A DNA stretch of 64,000 nt from an uncultured Lachnospiraceae bacterium (GTDB taxonomy: Bacteria; Bacillota; Clostridia; Lachnospirales; Lachnospiraceae), in assembly GCA_910587295.1 (NCBI GenBank), contig CAJULP010000087.1, forward strand, positions 1-64,000. The letters are read 5' to 3'. The stretch's first letter is position 1; each line of letters starts with the position of its first letter. Shown in pieces: positions 27,740-36,755 of the stretch. The notes below the pieces were generated by a model that searched no databases, had not been told where the DNA came from, and worked only from the letters and a program-made list of their open reading frames with translations. The translations under genes and the position numbers were made by a program.

Positions 27740-27783
27740 TTCATTGGATGCGGAGGATTGAAAGGAAGAAGGGAGAAATCATT

Positions 27784-28935
27784 ATGGCAAGAGAATTTAT
27801 TGTACCCGGCCAGATCATCAGCGGCGCCGGAGCTTTGGATATGGCACAGGGCGCATTGGCGCAGTTTGGAAAAAAGGCGCTGATCGTTACGGACAAGGTG
27901 ATGATAGAACTTGGAAATTGTGAAAAAGTAGAAAACGTCCTGAAAAAGGAAGGGATTGCGTATTCGGTTTATTCCGGGATCACGGGGGAGCCTACGGATC
28001 AGATGATCGAGGCGGGGCTTTTGCAGTATAAAGCGGAGAACTGTGACTTCCTGATCGCACTTGGCGGGGGAAGTCCTATCGATTCTATGAAAGCAATCGC
28101 TTCTTTGGTGGCAGACGGAGGGAGCATTTCCGATTATATGGGAAAAGAGATCAAGGCGGAAATGCCGCCCATCATTGCAATCCCGACCACGGCAGGAACC
28201 GGGTCGGAAGCCACCCAGTTTACCATCATCACGGATACCAAAAAGGATATCAAGATGCTGCTTAGAGGGAAAGTGCTGATGCCTGATCTGGCGGTCATTG
28301 ATCCGCAGTTTACCATGACGGCCCCCCCGAAGATCACGGCGGCTACAGGATTGGACGCCCTTTGCCATGCGGTGGAGGCGTATACGTCCAGAAAGGCACA
28401 GGCTATGTCCGATACCTTTGCCTTATCGGCTGTAAAGCGGATTTTCAAATATCTTCCGGCAGCGTTTCACGACGGCCAGAATGAAGAAGCAAGGGTAGAG
28501 ATGTCGATAGCGGCATTAGAAGCGGGGATTGCCTTTAACAATGCAAGCGTTACCCTGATCCACGGTATGAGCCGTCCGATCGGCGCATTGTTCCATGTTG
28601 CCCACGGGCTTTCTAACGCAATGCTGATGAAAGAGTGCCTGGGGTTTGCCTTAGAAGGGGCTTATGGCAGGTTTGCAGAGCTTGGCCGTGCCATTGGCGC
28701 TGCAAAAAATGAGGACTCTGACAAGACGGCAAGTGAAAAATTTTTGGAGGCAGTGGTTTGTCTGACGCAGGAACTTGAAACGCCTACACTGGAAGAATAT
28801 GGTATTGATAAGGAGAAATTTTTCCATGTGATCGAGAAGATGGCTCATGACGCAATGGAGAGCGGCAGCCCGCAGAACACACAAAGGGAAATTACCCAAG
28901 GGGATGTGGAGCAGATGTACCGTAATCTCTGGTAA
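27784..28935 (+). CDS. Iron-containing alcohol dehydrogenase
   Basis: 383 residues, start ATG 27784 (AAGGGAG upstream). Group III Fe-ADH: ALGGGSPIDSMKAIA (NAD-binding GGGS), PTTAGTGSE, and metal ligands in GLDALCHAVEAY and HGMSRPIGALFHVAHGLSNA. Its place inside the iol operon suggests it handles an aldehyde of the pathway. Since no iolA (methylmalonate-semialdehyde dehydrogenase) is in the window, one attractive role is reduction of malonate semialdehyde to 3-hydroxypropionate; glyceraldehyde-type substrates are also possible. Confidence 0.88.
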   Translation: MAREFIVPGQIISGAGALDMAQGALAQFGKKALIVTDKVMIELGNCEKVENVLKKEGIAYSVYSGITGEPTDQMIEAGLLQYKAENCDFLIALGGGSPIDSMKAIASLVADGGSISDYMGKEIKAEMPPIIAIPTTAGTGSEATQFTIITDTKKDIKMLLRGKVLMPDLAVIDPQFTMTAPPKITAATGLDALCHAVEAYTSRKAQAMSDTFALSAVKRIFKYLPAAFHDGQNEEARVEMSIAALEAGIAFNNASVTLIHGMSRPIGALFHVAHGLSNAMLMKECLGFALEGAYGRFAELGRAIGAAKNEDSDKTASEKFLEAVVCLTQELETPTLEEYGIDKEKFFHVIEKMAHDAMESGSPQNTQREITQGDVEQMYRNLW

Positions 28936-28957
28936 AGAAGAAAGACAGGATAAAGAA

Positions 28958-30181
28958 ATGATAAAACAGCCAAAAGCGTCTGACAGGCGCAGACCGCTCA
29001 TGATGGTATCAGGGGCACTTATCATATTTTTTACCGGGTTTCCACACGTATGGTCGATTTATCAGCCATACGTGATGGAAAAGGCCGGTTGGAGCCAGGG
29101 ACAGGCATCGATGTGTTTTTATCTTGCCCTGGCTGCTTTTGTGTTTGGGAATATTATCGGCGGGCGTATGCAGGATAATGGCAATCCCAAGAAGGTGGTT
29201 TGGATCGGAGGAGGGATATTTTCGGCAGGGGTTCTGCTGTCAGCATTTTTCATCCTGCCATCGCCAATGCTTTTTTATATCACCTATGGGGTATTGCAGG
29301 GATTTGGACAGGGAATGGTCTATACAACAATCATTGCAACGGCGCAAAAATGGTTTGCGGACAGGCCGGGGTTTGCGTCAGGGATCATTGTCACCGCAAA
29401 TGGACTTTGCGGATTCTTCATGGCGTCTGTAAGCAGATTTCTGCTGTCTAAAGGCGGGCCCCAAGCAGCTCTGTTCTTAATCGGAATGGTCATTGCGGCG
29501 GCATGGGTTTTGAGTGCGGCGTTCTATGCATTGCCGGAAGGAATTTCGGGGGATGATTCCGGCAATGCAGGGGAAGAGGCGAAACAAAAGCAATATACGT
29601 CCAGTGAGATGATACATACCAAAAAATTTTATTATCTACTGCTTACTATGCTGTTTGGGCTTCTTCCTTACTTTTTGGTTTCTCCTGTATCCCAGAGCCA
29701 TCAGATTTCATTGGGTATCCCGGAGTCCGTGGCAGTTTGCGCAGTGATGTTCGGTTCCGTGATGAATGCAGGCACACGGCTGGTACTGCCGTCACTTGCG
29801 GACAAGATCGGCAGGATTTCCTGCATTAAAGTGGTATTGATTGTTGCGGTGGCTGTAATGGCAGTGCTTGGAATCTTCCATTCTTACGCTGTAACAGTGG
29901 CAATTGTTTTGATCTACGGATGTTATGGAGGTATCATGGGGAGCTTCCCGTCCGTTACCAGTTCCATATTCGGCATCAGGCATACAGGAGAAAATTATGG
30001 TTACGTGATGTTGGGGATTGTGATTGCAACTCTAACAGCGCCGGGAATTACGGGATTGTTTTTGGCAAATGGCCACGGGATGCATATCGTATTTGGCACA
30101 GGAGTCCTTTTTGCGGCAGCGGCGCTAGGCTGCCTGCTTTTATTGGAGAGAGAGATCAAGTCAGAAAATATGAAAATGTGA
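28958..30181 (+). CDS. MFS transporter, OFA (oxalate/formate antiporter-like) family
   Basis: 407 residues, ATG 28958 with AGGA 8 nt upstream; 12 helices. IFFTGFPHVWSIYQPYVMEKAGWSQGQA is the OFA-family N-terminal hallmark, with NANP-like loop GGRMQDNGNPKKVVW and FGQGMVYTTIIATAQKWFADRPGFASG. Family members exchange small carboxylates. Being last in the iol operon it may export an acid end product (for example the 3-hydroxy acid made by the neighbouring dehydrogenase) or import a substrate; usual inositol carriers (IolT, IolF) belong to other MFS groups. Confidence 0.85.
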   Translation: MIKQPKASDRRRPLMMVSGALIIFFTGFPHVWSIYQPYVMEKAGWSQGQASMCFYLALAAFVFGNIIGGRMQDNGNPKKVVWIGGGIFSAGVLLSAFFILPSPMLFYITYGVLQGFGQGMVYTTIIATAQKWFADRPGFASGIIVTANGLCGFFMASVSRFLLSKGGPQAALFLIGMVIAAAWVLSAAFYALPEGISGDDSGNAGEEAKQKQYTSSEMIHTKKFYYLLLTMLFGLLPYFLVSPVSQSHQISLGIPESVAVCAVMFGSVMNAGTRLVLPSLADKIGRISCIKVVLIVAVAVMAVLGIFHSYAVTVAIVLIYGCYGGIMGSFPSVTSSIFGIRHTGENYGYVMLGIVIATLTAPGITGLFLANGHGMHIVFGTGVLFAAAALGCLLLLEREIKSENMKM

Positions 30182-30265
30182 AGCACGATATTAAAGTATT
30201 TCATTGCGTTAGCACGTTGGAAATGTTAAAATAAAAAGGTCATTTTTCGAAAGGGAGGAATAGAC

Positions 30266-31216
30266 ATGTATTATTTAGGGGTGGATTGCGGTGGCACGAA
30301 GTCAGCTTTTTTGCTGGGGGATGAACATGGAAAGGTATACGCCCGTTATCGTTCCGGGGGATGTATCATCATGGATGCCCGCAAGGAAGGCTTAAAAGAA
30401 ACACTGGAAGAAGGGATTGGAGAAGTCTGCCGCCAGGCGGGCATTCACAAAAATGAGATTGCCTGTATGGGGCTTGGTATCAGCTGCTACGGGGAAGGTG
30501 AAGGCACGGAAGAAGAAACCTGGCAGGCCTGCCAGGAAGTTCTTTCCCCGGACAGGGTGGTGTGTCAGTGTGATACCTATGTGGGATGGGCAGGTTCTTT
30601 ATGTTTTCATTCCGGTATCAATATCATTTCCGGTACAGGCGCCATTGCCTTTGGTGTGAACGATAAGGGAGAGATTGCCCGAAGCAGCGGCTGGGGCGCC
30701 GGTTACGATGAAGGTTCCTGCACATGGCATGGGAAAAAGCTGGTGGAAGCCTATACCAGGCAGGCCGACGGAAGAGCCAAGAGAACGAAGCTTTACCATA
30801 TGTTCCGGGAATATTTTGGGATCCAAGGTGACGATGAGCATTTTGTGGTGACGCTGAACCGGCAGATCGTGCAGGCAGGGAAGTTTGCGGAGCTGCAGCG
30901 TCTTTTGAAGGAAATCTGTATGGCAGGGGACGGCGTCGCAAAGAGTATATACGAAGAAGGTGCAAGGGAACTATGGATGAGTGTGGAAGCCGTTGCCGGA
31001 AAGCTTAGGCTTACAGGAAGCGCCTATCCGGTTTCTTATTCCGGCGGTTTATTTAAAAGCGGGGAGTGTATCTTGGAACCTTTTGGAAAGCTGGTGGAGG
31101 CAGGAGGCGGTGTTTTGACGCTGCCGGCCAATGAGCCGGACGCAGGAGCGCTGATGATGGCGATAAAGGAGAAAAATCCGGACTTTAATGCGGATAAATT
31201 TAAGTTGAAGGAGTAA
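30266..31216 (+). CDS. BadF/BadG/BcrA/BcrD-family kinase (N-acetylglucosamine kinase-like)
   Basis: 316 residues, ATG at 30266 after GAAAGGGAGG. ASKHA fold: phosphate-1 loop LGVDCGGTKSAFLL, phosphate-2 loop NIISGTGAIAFGV, and SSGWGAGYDEGS, which is the GlcNAc-kinase-type GDEGS region in altered form (YDEGS). Related proteins phosphorylate GlcNAc or glucosamine; sugar specificity cannot be proved here. It lies directly upstream (5-nt gap) of the beta-galactosidase, so both likely process sugars released from the same glycan. Confidence 0.8.
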   Translation: MYYLGVDCGGTKSAFLLGDEHGKVYARYRSGGCIIMDARKEGLKETLEEGIGEVCRQAGIHKNEIACMGLGISCYGEGEGTEEETWQACQEVLSPDRVVCQCDTYVGWAGSLCFHSGINIISGTGAIAFGVNDKGEIARSSGWGAGYDEGSCTWHGKKLVEAYTRQADGRAKRTKLYHMFREYFGIQGDDEHFVVTLNRQIVQAGKFAELQRLLKEICMAGDGVAKSIYEEGARELWMSVEAVAGKLRLTGSAYPVSYSGGLFKSGECILEPFGKLVEAGGGVLTLPANEPDAGALMMAIKEKNPDFNADKFKLKE

Positions 31217-31221
31217 AAAAC

Positions 31222-34200
31222 ATGATCATTCCAAAGTATTATGAAGACCTAAAAGTGCTGCATAAGAATACCATGCCAAACAGGGCATATTACATTCCTG
31301 CGGCCCAAAAACTGGAAAACCCTGTGGAGAATAGGGAGGATTCCGAGCGTTTCCAGATGCTTTCCGGGGAATGGAAATTCCGTTATTTTGACAGCGTCTA
31401 TGAAGTGAAAGAAGAGTTTTTTAAAGAGGGCTATGACGTTTCCGGCTTTGATACCGTGACGGTTCCGGGGGTATGGCAGAATTATGGCTATGACCGCCAT
31501 CAGTACACCAACGTGCGGTATCCGATCCCTATGGATCCGCCTTATGTGCCCCATCATAATCCCTGCGGGGAGTACGTGCGCACCTTTGATTACCATAAGG
31601 ATGAGAAAGCGCCCAAGACATTTTTAAACTTTGAGGGGGTGGATTCCTGTTTTTATGTATGGGTGAACGGCATTTTTGCCGGGTACAGTCAGGTTTCTCA
31701 TTCTACCAGTGAGTTTGATATTACGGACAGTTTAAAAGAAGGAGAAAACACGCTTTGTGTCCTGGTATTAAAGTGGTGTGACGGAACTTATTTAGAGGAT
31801 CAGGATAAGTTCCGGATGAGCGGTATTTTCAGGGATGTGTATCTGCTAAAAAGACCGGCGGAAGGGATTTTTGACTATTTTGTAATTGCCTGGCCGTCAG
31901 AGGATCTTGCGGACGGTGAACTGGAGATTACCTTTACATATCAGGACCAGATGGTTCCCACAAGCGTCAGATTATATGACCGGGAAGGGGAACTTGCAGG
32001 GGAAGCGGAAGCGGAGGACGGGAAGGCCGGAATCTGTGTGAAAGGCGCAAAGCTTTGGAATGCGGAGGAGCCCTATCTGTATACGCTGGTGCTGGAGACG
32101 GAAGATGAAGTCATCACGGATCATGTGGGCTTTCGTAAGATAACGGTTTCCGATGGTGTGTTATTCATAAATAATGTAAATGTAAAATTCCGCGGAACTA
32201 ACCGCCATGACAGTGATCCTGTCACTGGTTTTGTGATCAGCCCCGCACAGTTGATGAAAGATCTTACCCTGATGAAGGAGCATAACATCAATGCCATCCG
32301 TACCAGCCATTATCCCAATGCGCCATGGGCTTATCAGCTTTATGACCGTCTGGGCTTTTATGTGATCGATGAGGCGGACAATGAAAGTCATGGAACGGAG
32401 TCCGTATATAATGTGGAGACAGACTGGGATACCAGATGTAAGCGCTGGGGAAAGGCCATTGCCAATAATCCGGATTTCACGGAAGCTACCGTGGACAGGA
32501 CAAAGCGCATGGTGGAGAGGGATAAGAACCGTCCGAGCGTTGTGATATGGTCTATGGGGAACGAATGTGCTTACGGATGCACTTTTGAGGAGGCTTTGAA
32601 ATGGACCAAAGGATTTGATCCTACCAGGCTGACCCATTATGAAGGTGCCCGCTATGCGTTGGAGGGCAGCGATCTAAGCAACGTGGATTTGCACAGCCGG
32701 ATGTACCCTTCCCTTGAGGAGATACATGATTATTTTAAAACAGATGGTTCTCTGCCCTATGTGATGTGTGAATACAGCCATGCTATGGGGAACGGCCCTG
32801 GTGATTTTGAGGACTATTTCGAGCTGATCAGCCAATATGACGGTATTTGCGGCGGCTTTGTGTGGGAATGGTGTGACCATGCCATTGAAAAGGGAAAGAC
32901 GATTACGGGAAAGACGATCTATGCCTATGGCGGCGACCATAAAGAATATCCTCATGACGGGAATTTCTGTATGGACGGGATGGTGTATCCGGATAGAAGG
33001 CCCCATACCGGTCTAAAGGAATTTAAAAATGTGCACCGTCCTGCAAGGGTAGTTTCTTTTGATCAGGATAAGATGGAACTGACCCTGCATAATTATCTGG
33101 ACTTTAAAAACCTAAAGGATTATCTGACCGTACAGTATGAAGTGATCTGTGACGGTGAAGTGATAGAACGAGGAACGGTAAACGACCAGATGCTTTTGAA
33201 TATCCATGCTCATGGAGAAGGCGTGGTTCCCGTCTTCTTTGAAATCCCGGCAAAGGGAAAGTGTTTCCTAAAAGTATCTTATTACTTAAAGGAAAAAACG
33301 CAGGTGCTGCCGGCCAGATTCCCATTAGGGTTTGACGAAGTCTTGTTGGTAAATAGTGATGGGCAAAATCAAAAAGTTAAGGAATTATTTGAGAGAGAGA
33401 AGGAAAAAACAGTCTTTACAATCCATGAGGATGACTGCCGGATTCTGGTTTCGACTTCGGAATTTAGCTATTCCTATGATAAATTTACAGGTTTGTTTAT
33501 GGAAATGTGTTACCGGAACAAAACCTTACTGGAAAAACCTATGGAGTATAATATCTGGCGTGCGCCTACGGACAATGACCGCAGGATCAAGTCAGAGTGG
33601 ATGCGGGCCCAGTATGACAGAGTTTCACCAAGGGCTTATGAGACAAAGATGACGGTGGAAGAAGATGGGGTCAGGATTGAGACCATGTTGTCTTTATCTG
33701 CGGCTTATATCCAGAGGATTCTGGACGTGCAGGTCTGCTGGTGGATCGGTTCGGACGGCGCTGTGGATGCACAGATCCACGGGAAGAAGAATCCGGTGTT
33801 CCCGTTCCTGCCCAGGTTTGGGCTGAGGTTATATCTGCCGAAGGAAATGTCTGGCGTAACTTATTGCGGAATCGGGCCTTACGAGAGCTATGTGGATAAG
33901 AGAAGAGCCGGTTACCATGGCGTATTTACGGAGAATGTGAAGGATATGCATGAGGACTATATCCGCCCGCAGGAAAACGGAAGCCATTACGACTGTGATT
34001 ATGTGGTGGCGAAGAGCAACGATGTATCCCTTATGGCGGCCGGAAAAGAGACCTTTTCTTTTAACGCATCCGAATATACGCAGGAAGAGCTTACGGCAAA
34101 AGAACATAATTATGAACTGGAAAAATCCCCTTATACGGTATTATGCGTTGATTACCGGCAAAGCGGGATCGGCTCGGAAAGCTGTGGACCGGACCAGCTT

Positions 34201-34263
34201 AAAAAATATTGTCTGGATGAAGAGGAAATGGATTTTGAGGTGCGCTTCGTGCCTGAGATATGA
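31222..34263 (+). CDS. lacZ: Beta-galactosidase, glycoside hydrolase family 2 (LacZ-like)
   Basis: 1013 residues, the usual length of long LacZ proteins, without signal peptide, so cytoplasmic. N-terminal jelly-roll (WQNYGYDRHQYTNVRYPIP; EDQDKFRMSGIFRDVYLL), immunoglobulin-like domain, TIM barrel with acid/base Glu in WSMGNECAYG (about E448) and nucleophile in VMCEYSHAMGNGPG (about E517), then the Bgal small-chain domain (WRAPTDNDRR, YCGIGPYESYVDK). It hydrolyses terminal beta-galactosides; beta-glucuronidase or other GH2 activities are less likely given these motifs. Start ATG 31222 follows AAGGAG. Confidence 0.93.
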   Translation: MIIPKYYEDLKVLHKNTMPNRAYYIPAAQKLENPVENREDSERFQMLSGEWKFRYFDSVYEVKEEFFKEGYDVSGFDTVTVPGVWQNYGYDRHQYTNVRYPIPMDPPYVPHHNPCGEYVRTFDYHKDEKAPKTFLNFEGVDSCFYVWVNGIFAGYSQVSHSTSEFDITDSLKEGENTLCVLVLKWCDGTYLEDQDKFRMSGIFRDVYLLKRPAEGIFDYFVIAWPSEDLADGELEITFTYQDQMVPTSVRLYDREGELAGEAEAEDGKAGICVKGAKLWNAEEPYLYTLVLETEDEVITDHVGFRKITVSDGVLFINNVNVKFRGTNRHDSDPVTGFVISPAQLMKDLTLMKEHNINAIRTSHYPNAPWAYQLYDRLGFYVIDEADNESHGTESVYNVETDWDTRCKRWGKAIANNPDFTEATVDRTKRMVERDKNRPSVVIWSMGNECAYGCTFEEALKWTKGFDPTRLTHYEGARYALEGSDLSNVDLHSRMYPSLEEIHDYFKTDGSLPYVMCEYSHAMGNGPGDFEDYFELISQYDGICGGFVWEWCDHAIEKGKTITGKTIYAYGGDHKEYPHDGNFCMDGMVYPDRRPHTGLKEFKNVHRPARVVSFDQDKMELTLHNYLDFKNLKDYLTVQYEVICDGEVIERGTVNDQMLLNIHAHGEGVVPVFFEIPAKGKCFLKVSYYLKEKTQVLPARFPLGFDEVLLVNSDGQNQKVKELFEREKEKTVFTIHEDDCRILVSTSEFSYSYDKFTGLFMEMCYRNKTLLEKPMEYNIWRAPTDNDRRIKSEWMRAQYDRVSPRAYETKMTVEEDGVRIETMLSLSAAYIQRILDVQVCWWIGSDGAVDAQIHGKKNPVFPFLPRFGLRLYLPKEMSGVTYCGIGPYESYVDKRRAGYHGVFTENVKDMHEDYIRPQENGSHYDCDYVVAKSNDVSLMAAGKETFSFNASEYTQEELTAKEHNYELEKSPYTVLCVDYRQSGIGSESCGPDQLKKYCLDEEEMDFEVRFVPEI

Positions 34264-34273
34264 TAAAGCAGCC

Positions 34274-34936
34274 TCAAAGAGAGACTGCCGGGAAAATGAA
34301 AGCGATAAAATCTTTTATAATTTCAGGATGATTTTCTAAAGTACAGATACTTAAAATGGAATCTTCATCCAGACCATAGCCGGAGGGCAGGATACTGTTT
34401 TTCAGGTAAATTCCCATAGGGATTAACTGCCCTCCGGCGTTTGTATTGTAATAAAGTTCTTCCGAAAGAAAGGAAAGTGAGTCTTCGGACAGTACTGTAT
34501 TCAGATTTAGATATATGTCCTGGTCATGGTAAAGCTCCATGATTTCTTCTTTAGTGATGACAATATCCACCGTATCGGTTCCGATAAGAGACTGGAACAG
34601 GATGGAAGAAGCATTGCTGTATAGAGCGTCTGTCAGGTTGATAGAAGCGTCAAAGGTCAGAACCTGATGCTTTGAAAATTCTTTACTGACATAAAAATCT
34701 TTTTTTAGATCTTCCAAATTAGCTTCCCCGGCGTAAGATTGATTAATGAAAGCGCAATAGAGCATACAATCCTGCCGGCTTCTAAGGAATGCGCCGATGG
34801 CCTGTTGGAAGAGGAAGATGACGGAAAGCGTAAGTAATATCGGGATTTTATAATAAGCCCAAAGGTACCAGCATTTGCCTTTCAGGCTTAATGTTCTTAA
34901 TTTTTCTTTTTCTTCTTTTAGTTCTTTACGGTTCAT
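34274..34936 (-). CDS. Conserved hypothetical membrane-anchored protein next to YesM-type kinase
   Basis: 220 residues. A charged N-terminus (MNRKELKEEKEKLR) is followed by one transmembrane helix (IPILLTLSVIFLFQQAIGAFL), so the remaining ~165 residues lie outside the membrane. The outer part (FYVSKEFSKHQVLTFDASINLTDALYSNASS; TDTVDIVITKEEIMELY) resembles a small binding-protein-like lobe. Its start overlaps the kinase 3' end by 11 nt, so it may be a sensory accessory of that kinase. I recognise no named family. Confidence 0.6.
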   Translation of the reverse strand: MNRKELKEEKEKLRTLSLKGKCWYLWAYYKIPILLTLSVIFLFQQAIGAFLRSRQDCMLYCAFINQSYAGEANLEDLKKDFYVSKEFSKHQVLTFDASINLTDALYSNASSILFQSLIGTDTVDIVITKEEIMELYHDQDIYLNLNTVLSEDSLSFLSEELYYNTNAGGQLIPMGIYLKNSILPSGYGLDEDSILSICTLENHPEIIKDFIAFIFPAVSL

Positions 34937-36755
34937 AAAAGCTCCTTTCAGAAAAATCGGTAAATGGTCCGGCAGGCAGGATGATTGTCACTTTGTTCTC
35001 GAAAAATGGGATGGAGGAAAAAGTGATATCCACATCTTTGTAATAGGAGACTAATCTCCGGTATACATTATTAAGTCCTACATGCCCGCGGGTATCGCTC
35101 GGAACATATTTCTTTTTGGTCACCTGCTCCGCTGTTTCTATGTCAATGCCGATTCCGTTATCAATGACGGAAATTTCCAGATGGGAACCGGAAAATTGTG
35201 CGGTAATTGTAATGAATGGCGAAAAGGGGTAGTTTGCGGTTGTGTTTACTTCAAAACCGTGTTTTAAGGAATTTTCCACAAGGGGTTGCAAAATACATTT
35301 TACAATTGGCCGATTTAACAGGTTGTCCGGAATTTGGACGGTCACCTGTATGGTGTGGGAGAATCGGTAATTCATAATATTAATGTAGGACAGAGCATGA
35401 TCCAGTTCTTGTGAAAGTGTCAGCAGGTTTTCACCGTAAGCAAGGCCTGTGCGCAGGTAATTTCCCAAGTTGGAAATCATGTTGGAGGCGTTGTCATGAT
35501 GCCCGCAAAAAATTTCCATATTGATAAATTCCAGTGTGTTGTACAAAAAATGTGGATTCATATGCTCGGACAAAAGCTGCATCTGCGTGTCATATTTTTC
35601 GGTCTCTTCTTGATGAATCTGTGCAATCTGCTTTTGGATCGTGCAGTACATGGAATGGATGGAGTCATTCAACTGCTCAATCTCATCATTGGAGCTGATG
35701 GCAATCTTTCCGGGGTAGTTATTTGTTTCAATGCTGTGAAGGGAGATCATCAGTTTCTTCAATGGTTTTGTTATCAGAAACGAAATCATAACACTTAAAA
35801 TAGTGACCAGCACAACGGATGTAATGCCGATCGTGAGGAATATGGAGCGCATATAAGTGTAGCTTTGCATAAACACGCTTTCTGGCACTGCGTTGATAAG
35901 GAATAATTTGTCTTCAATAATTGGAGCGCAGAAAATATGGTAATCGGCCGATTGTGCATAGGTACCGTTATCAGAAATCAGCATGGAAACGGTATTTTGG
36001 AGATCTTCCCGGCTGACTCGTTCATATTCAATGGAAGAAGAGGGCAGGGAGAGAATCTGTCCCGTTTGGTCGGTAATATATAGAATCCCTTCCGAATCAT
36101 CACTGCAGTATAAGCGTAGGAAATTGTGGACGGATTCCGTATCGAAAAAGAGACAGAAGGTGAAATCGGCGGCAGCCTCGTTTTGCGGAATGAGGAGAAG
36201 GTCATCACTTTCATGGTACCGCATGGGAATCAGGATCGGTATGGATTCGTTTATCCCATTATAAGGGCTCTCGCAGGATGGCAGGAAAGTAATGTCGGAA
36301 ACAGAAGGGTAGTTTCTGATCATTTCTATGCCATCATGTTTGAGGCGCAGGGCATAAGGGTAATAAACAATGGTCTCCCATGCCGAAAGCCTTCTGGATA
36401 TAGTGACAGAAGAAATCAGGTTGTTGATATGGGTATAGTTTGTGATATTATCCTGTAACAGATTGTTGCATTCGGTGTAGGTACTGTTTGTCTGTAAAAA
36501 AAGCTTAACCTTATTCCGGAAATCGTCAGAAACGGTCAGGGTGATAAAACGCTTTAATGTATAGGTATAGATTTCCTGAAAGCGTGAGGAGACCTGCTGC
36601 GTTTCGCCGGCGGCATTTGTAATGGCTGAGTTCATAGAAAAATTCCCATAAAATAATGAAAGAATCCCGTTAAAGGAAGTTAAGACCAGGAGGGTTGGAA
36701 GAAGCATGTATAATAAGATTTTGGTGATTAGTTTTTTGGGATGTCTGATAATCAT
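34926..36755 (-). CDS. Sensor histidine kinase, YesM type
   Basis: 609 residues. N-terminal transmembrane helix (ITKILLYMLLPTLLVLTSFNG), a ~270-residue extracellular sensing domain, a second helix (IFLTIGITSVVLVTILSVMI), HAMP, then the His_kinase domain with phosphoacceptor in LSEHMNPHFLYNTLEFINM and an HATPase N-box/G-box (LVENSLKHGF, VIDNGIGI, GHVGLNNVYRRL). This group controls carbohydrate operons with YesN-type regulators. The start overlaps the end of the regulator gene (ATGA). Likely senses a sugar or binding-protein complex for the adjacent operon at 38.4 kb. Confidence 0.9.
   Translation of the reverse strand: MIIRHPKKLITKILLYMLLPTLLVLTSFNGILSLFYGNFSMNSAITNAAGETQQVSSRFQEIYTYTLKRFITLTVSDDFRNKVKLFLQTNSTYTECNNLLQDNITNYTHINNLISSVTISRRLSAWETIVYYPYALRLKHDGIEMIRNYPSVSDITFLPSCESPYNGINESIPILIPMRYHESDDLLLIPQNEAAADFTFCLFFDTESVHNFLRLYCSDDSEGILYITDQTGQILSLPSSSIEYERVSREDLQNTVSMLISDNGTYAQSADYHIFCAPIIEDKLFLINAVPESVFMQSYTYMRSIFLTIGITSVVLVTILSVMISFLITKPLKKLMISLHSIETNNYPGKIAISSNDEIEQLNDSIHSMYCTIQKQIAQIHQEETEKYDTQMQLLSEHMNPHFLYNTLEFINMEIFCGHHDNASNMISNLGNYLRTGLAYGENLLTLSQELDHALSYINIMNYRFSHTIQVTVQIPDNLLNRPIVKCILQPLVENSLKHGFEVNTTANYPFSPFITITAQFSGSHLEISVIDNGIGIDIETAEQVTKKKYVPSDTRGHVGLNNVYRRLVSYYKDVDITFSSIPFFENKVTIILPAGPFTDFSERSFYEP

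Noticed and set aside
34290..34310. cre-like TGAAAGCGATAAAA near the end of lacZ
   Set aside because: It lies at the 3' end between convergent genes and lacks the right half of the consensus.
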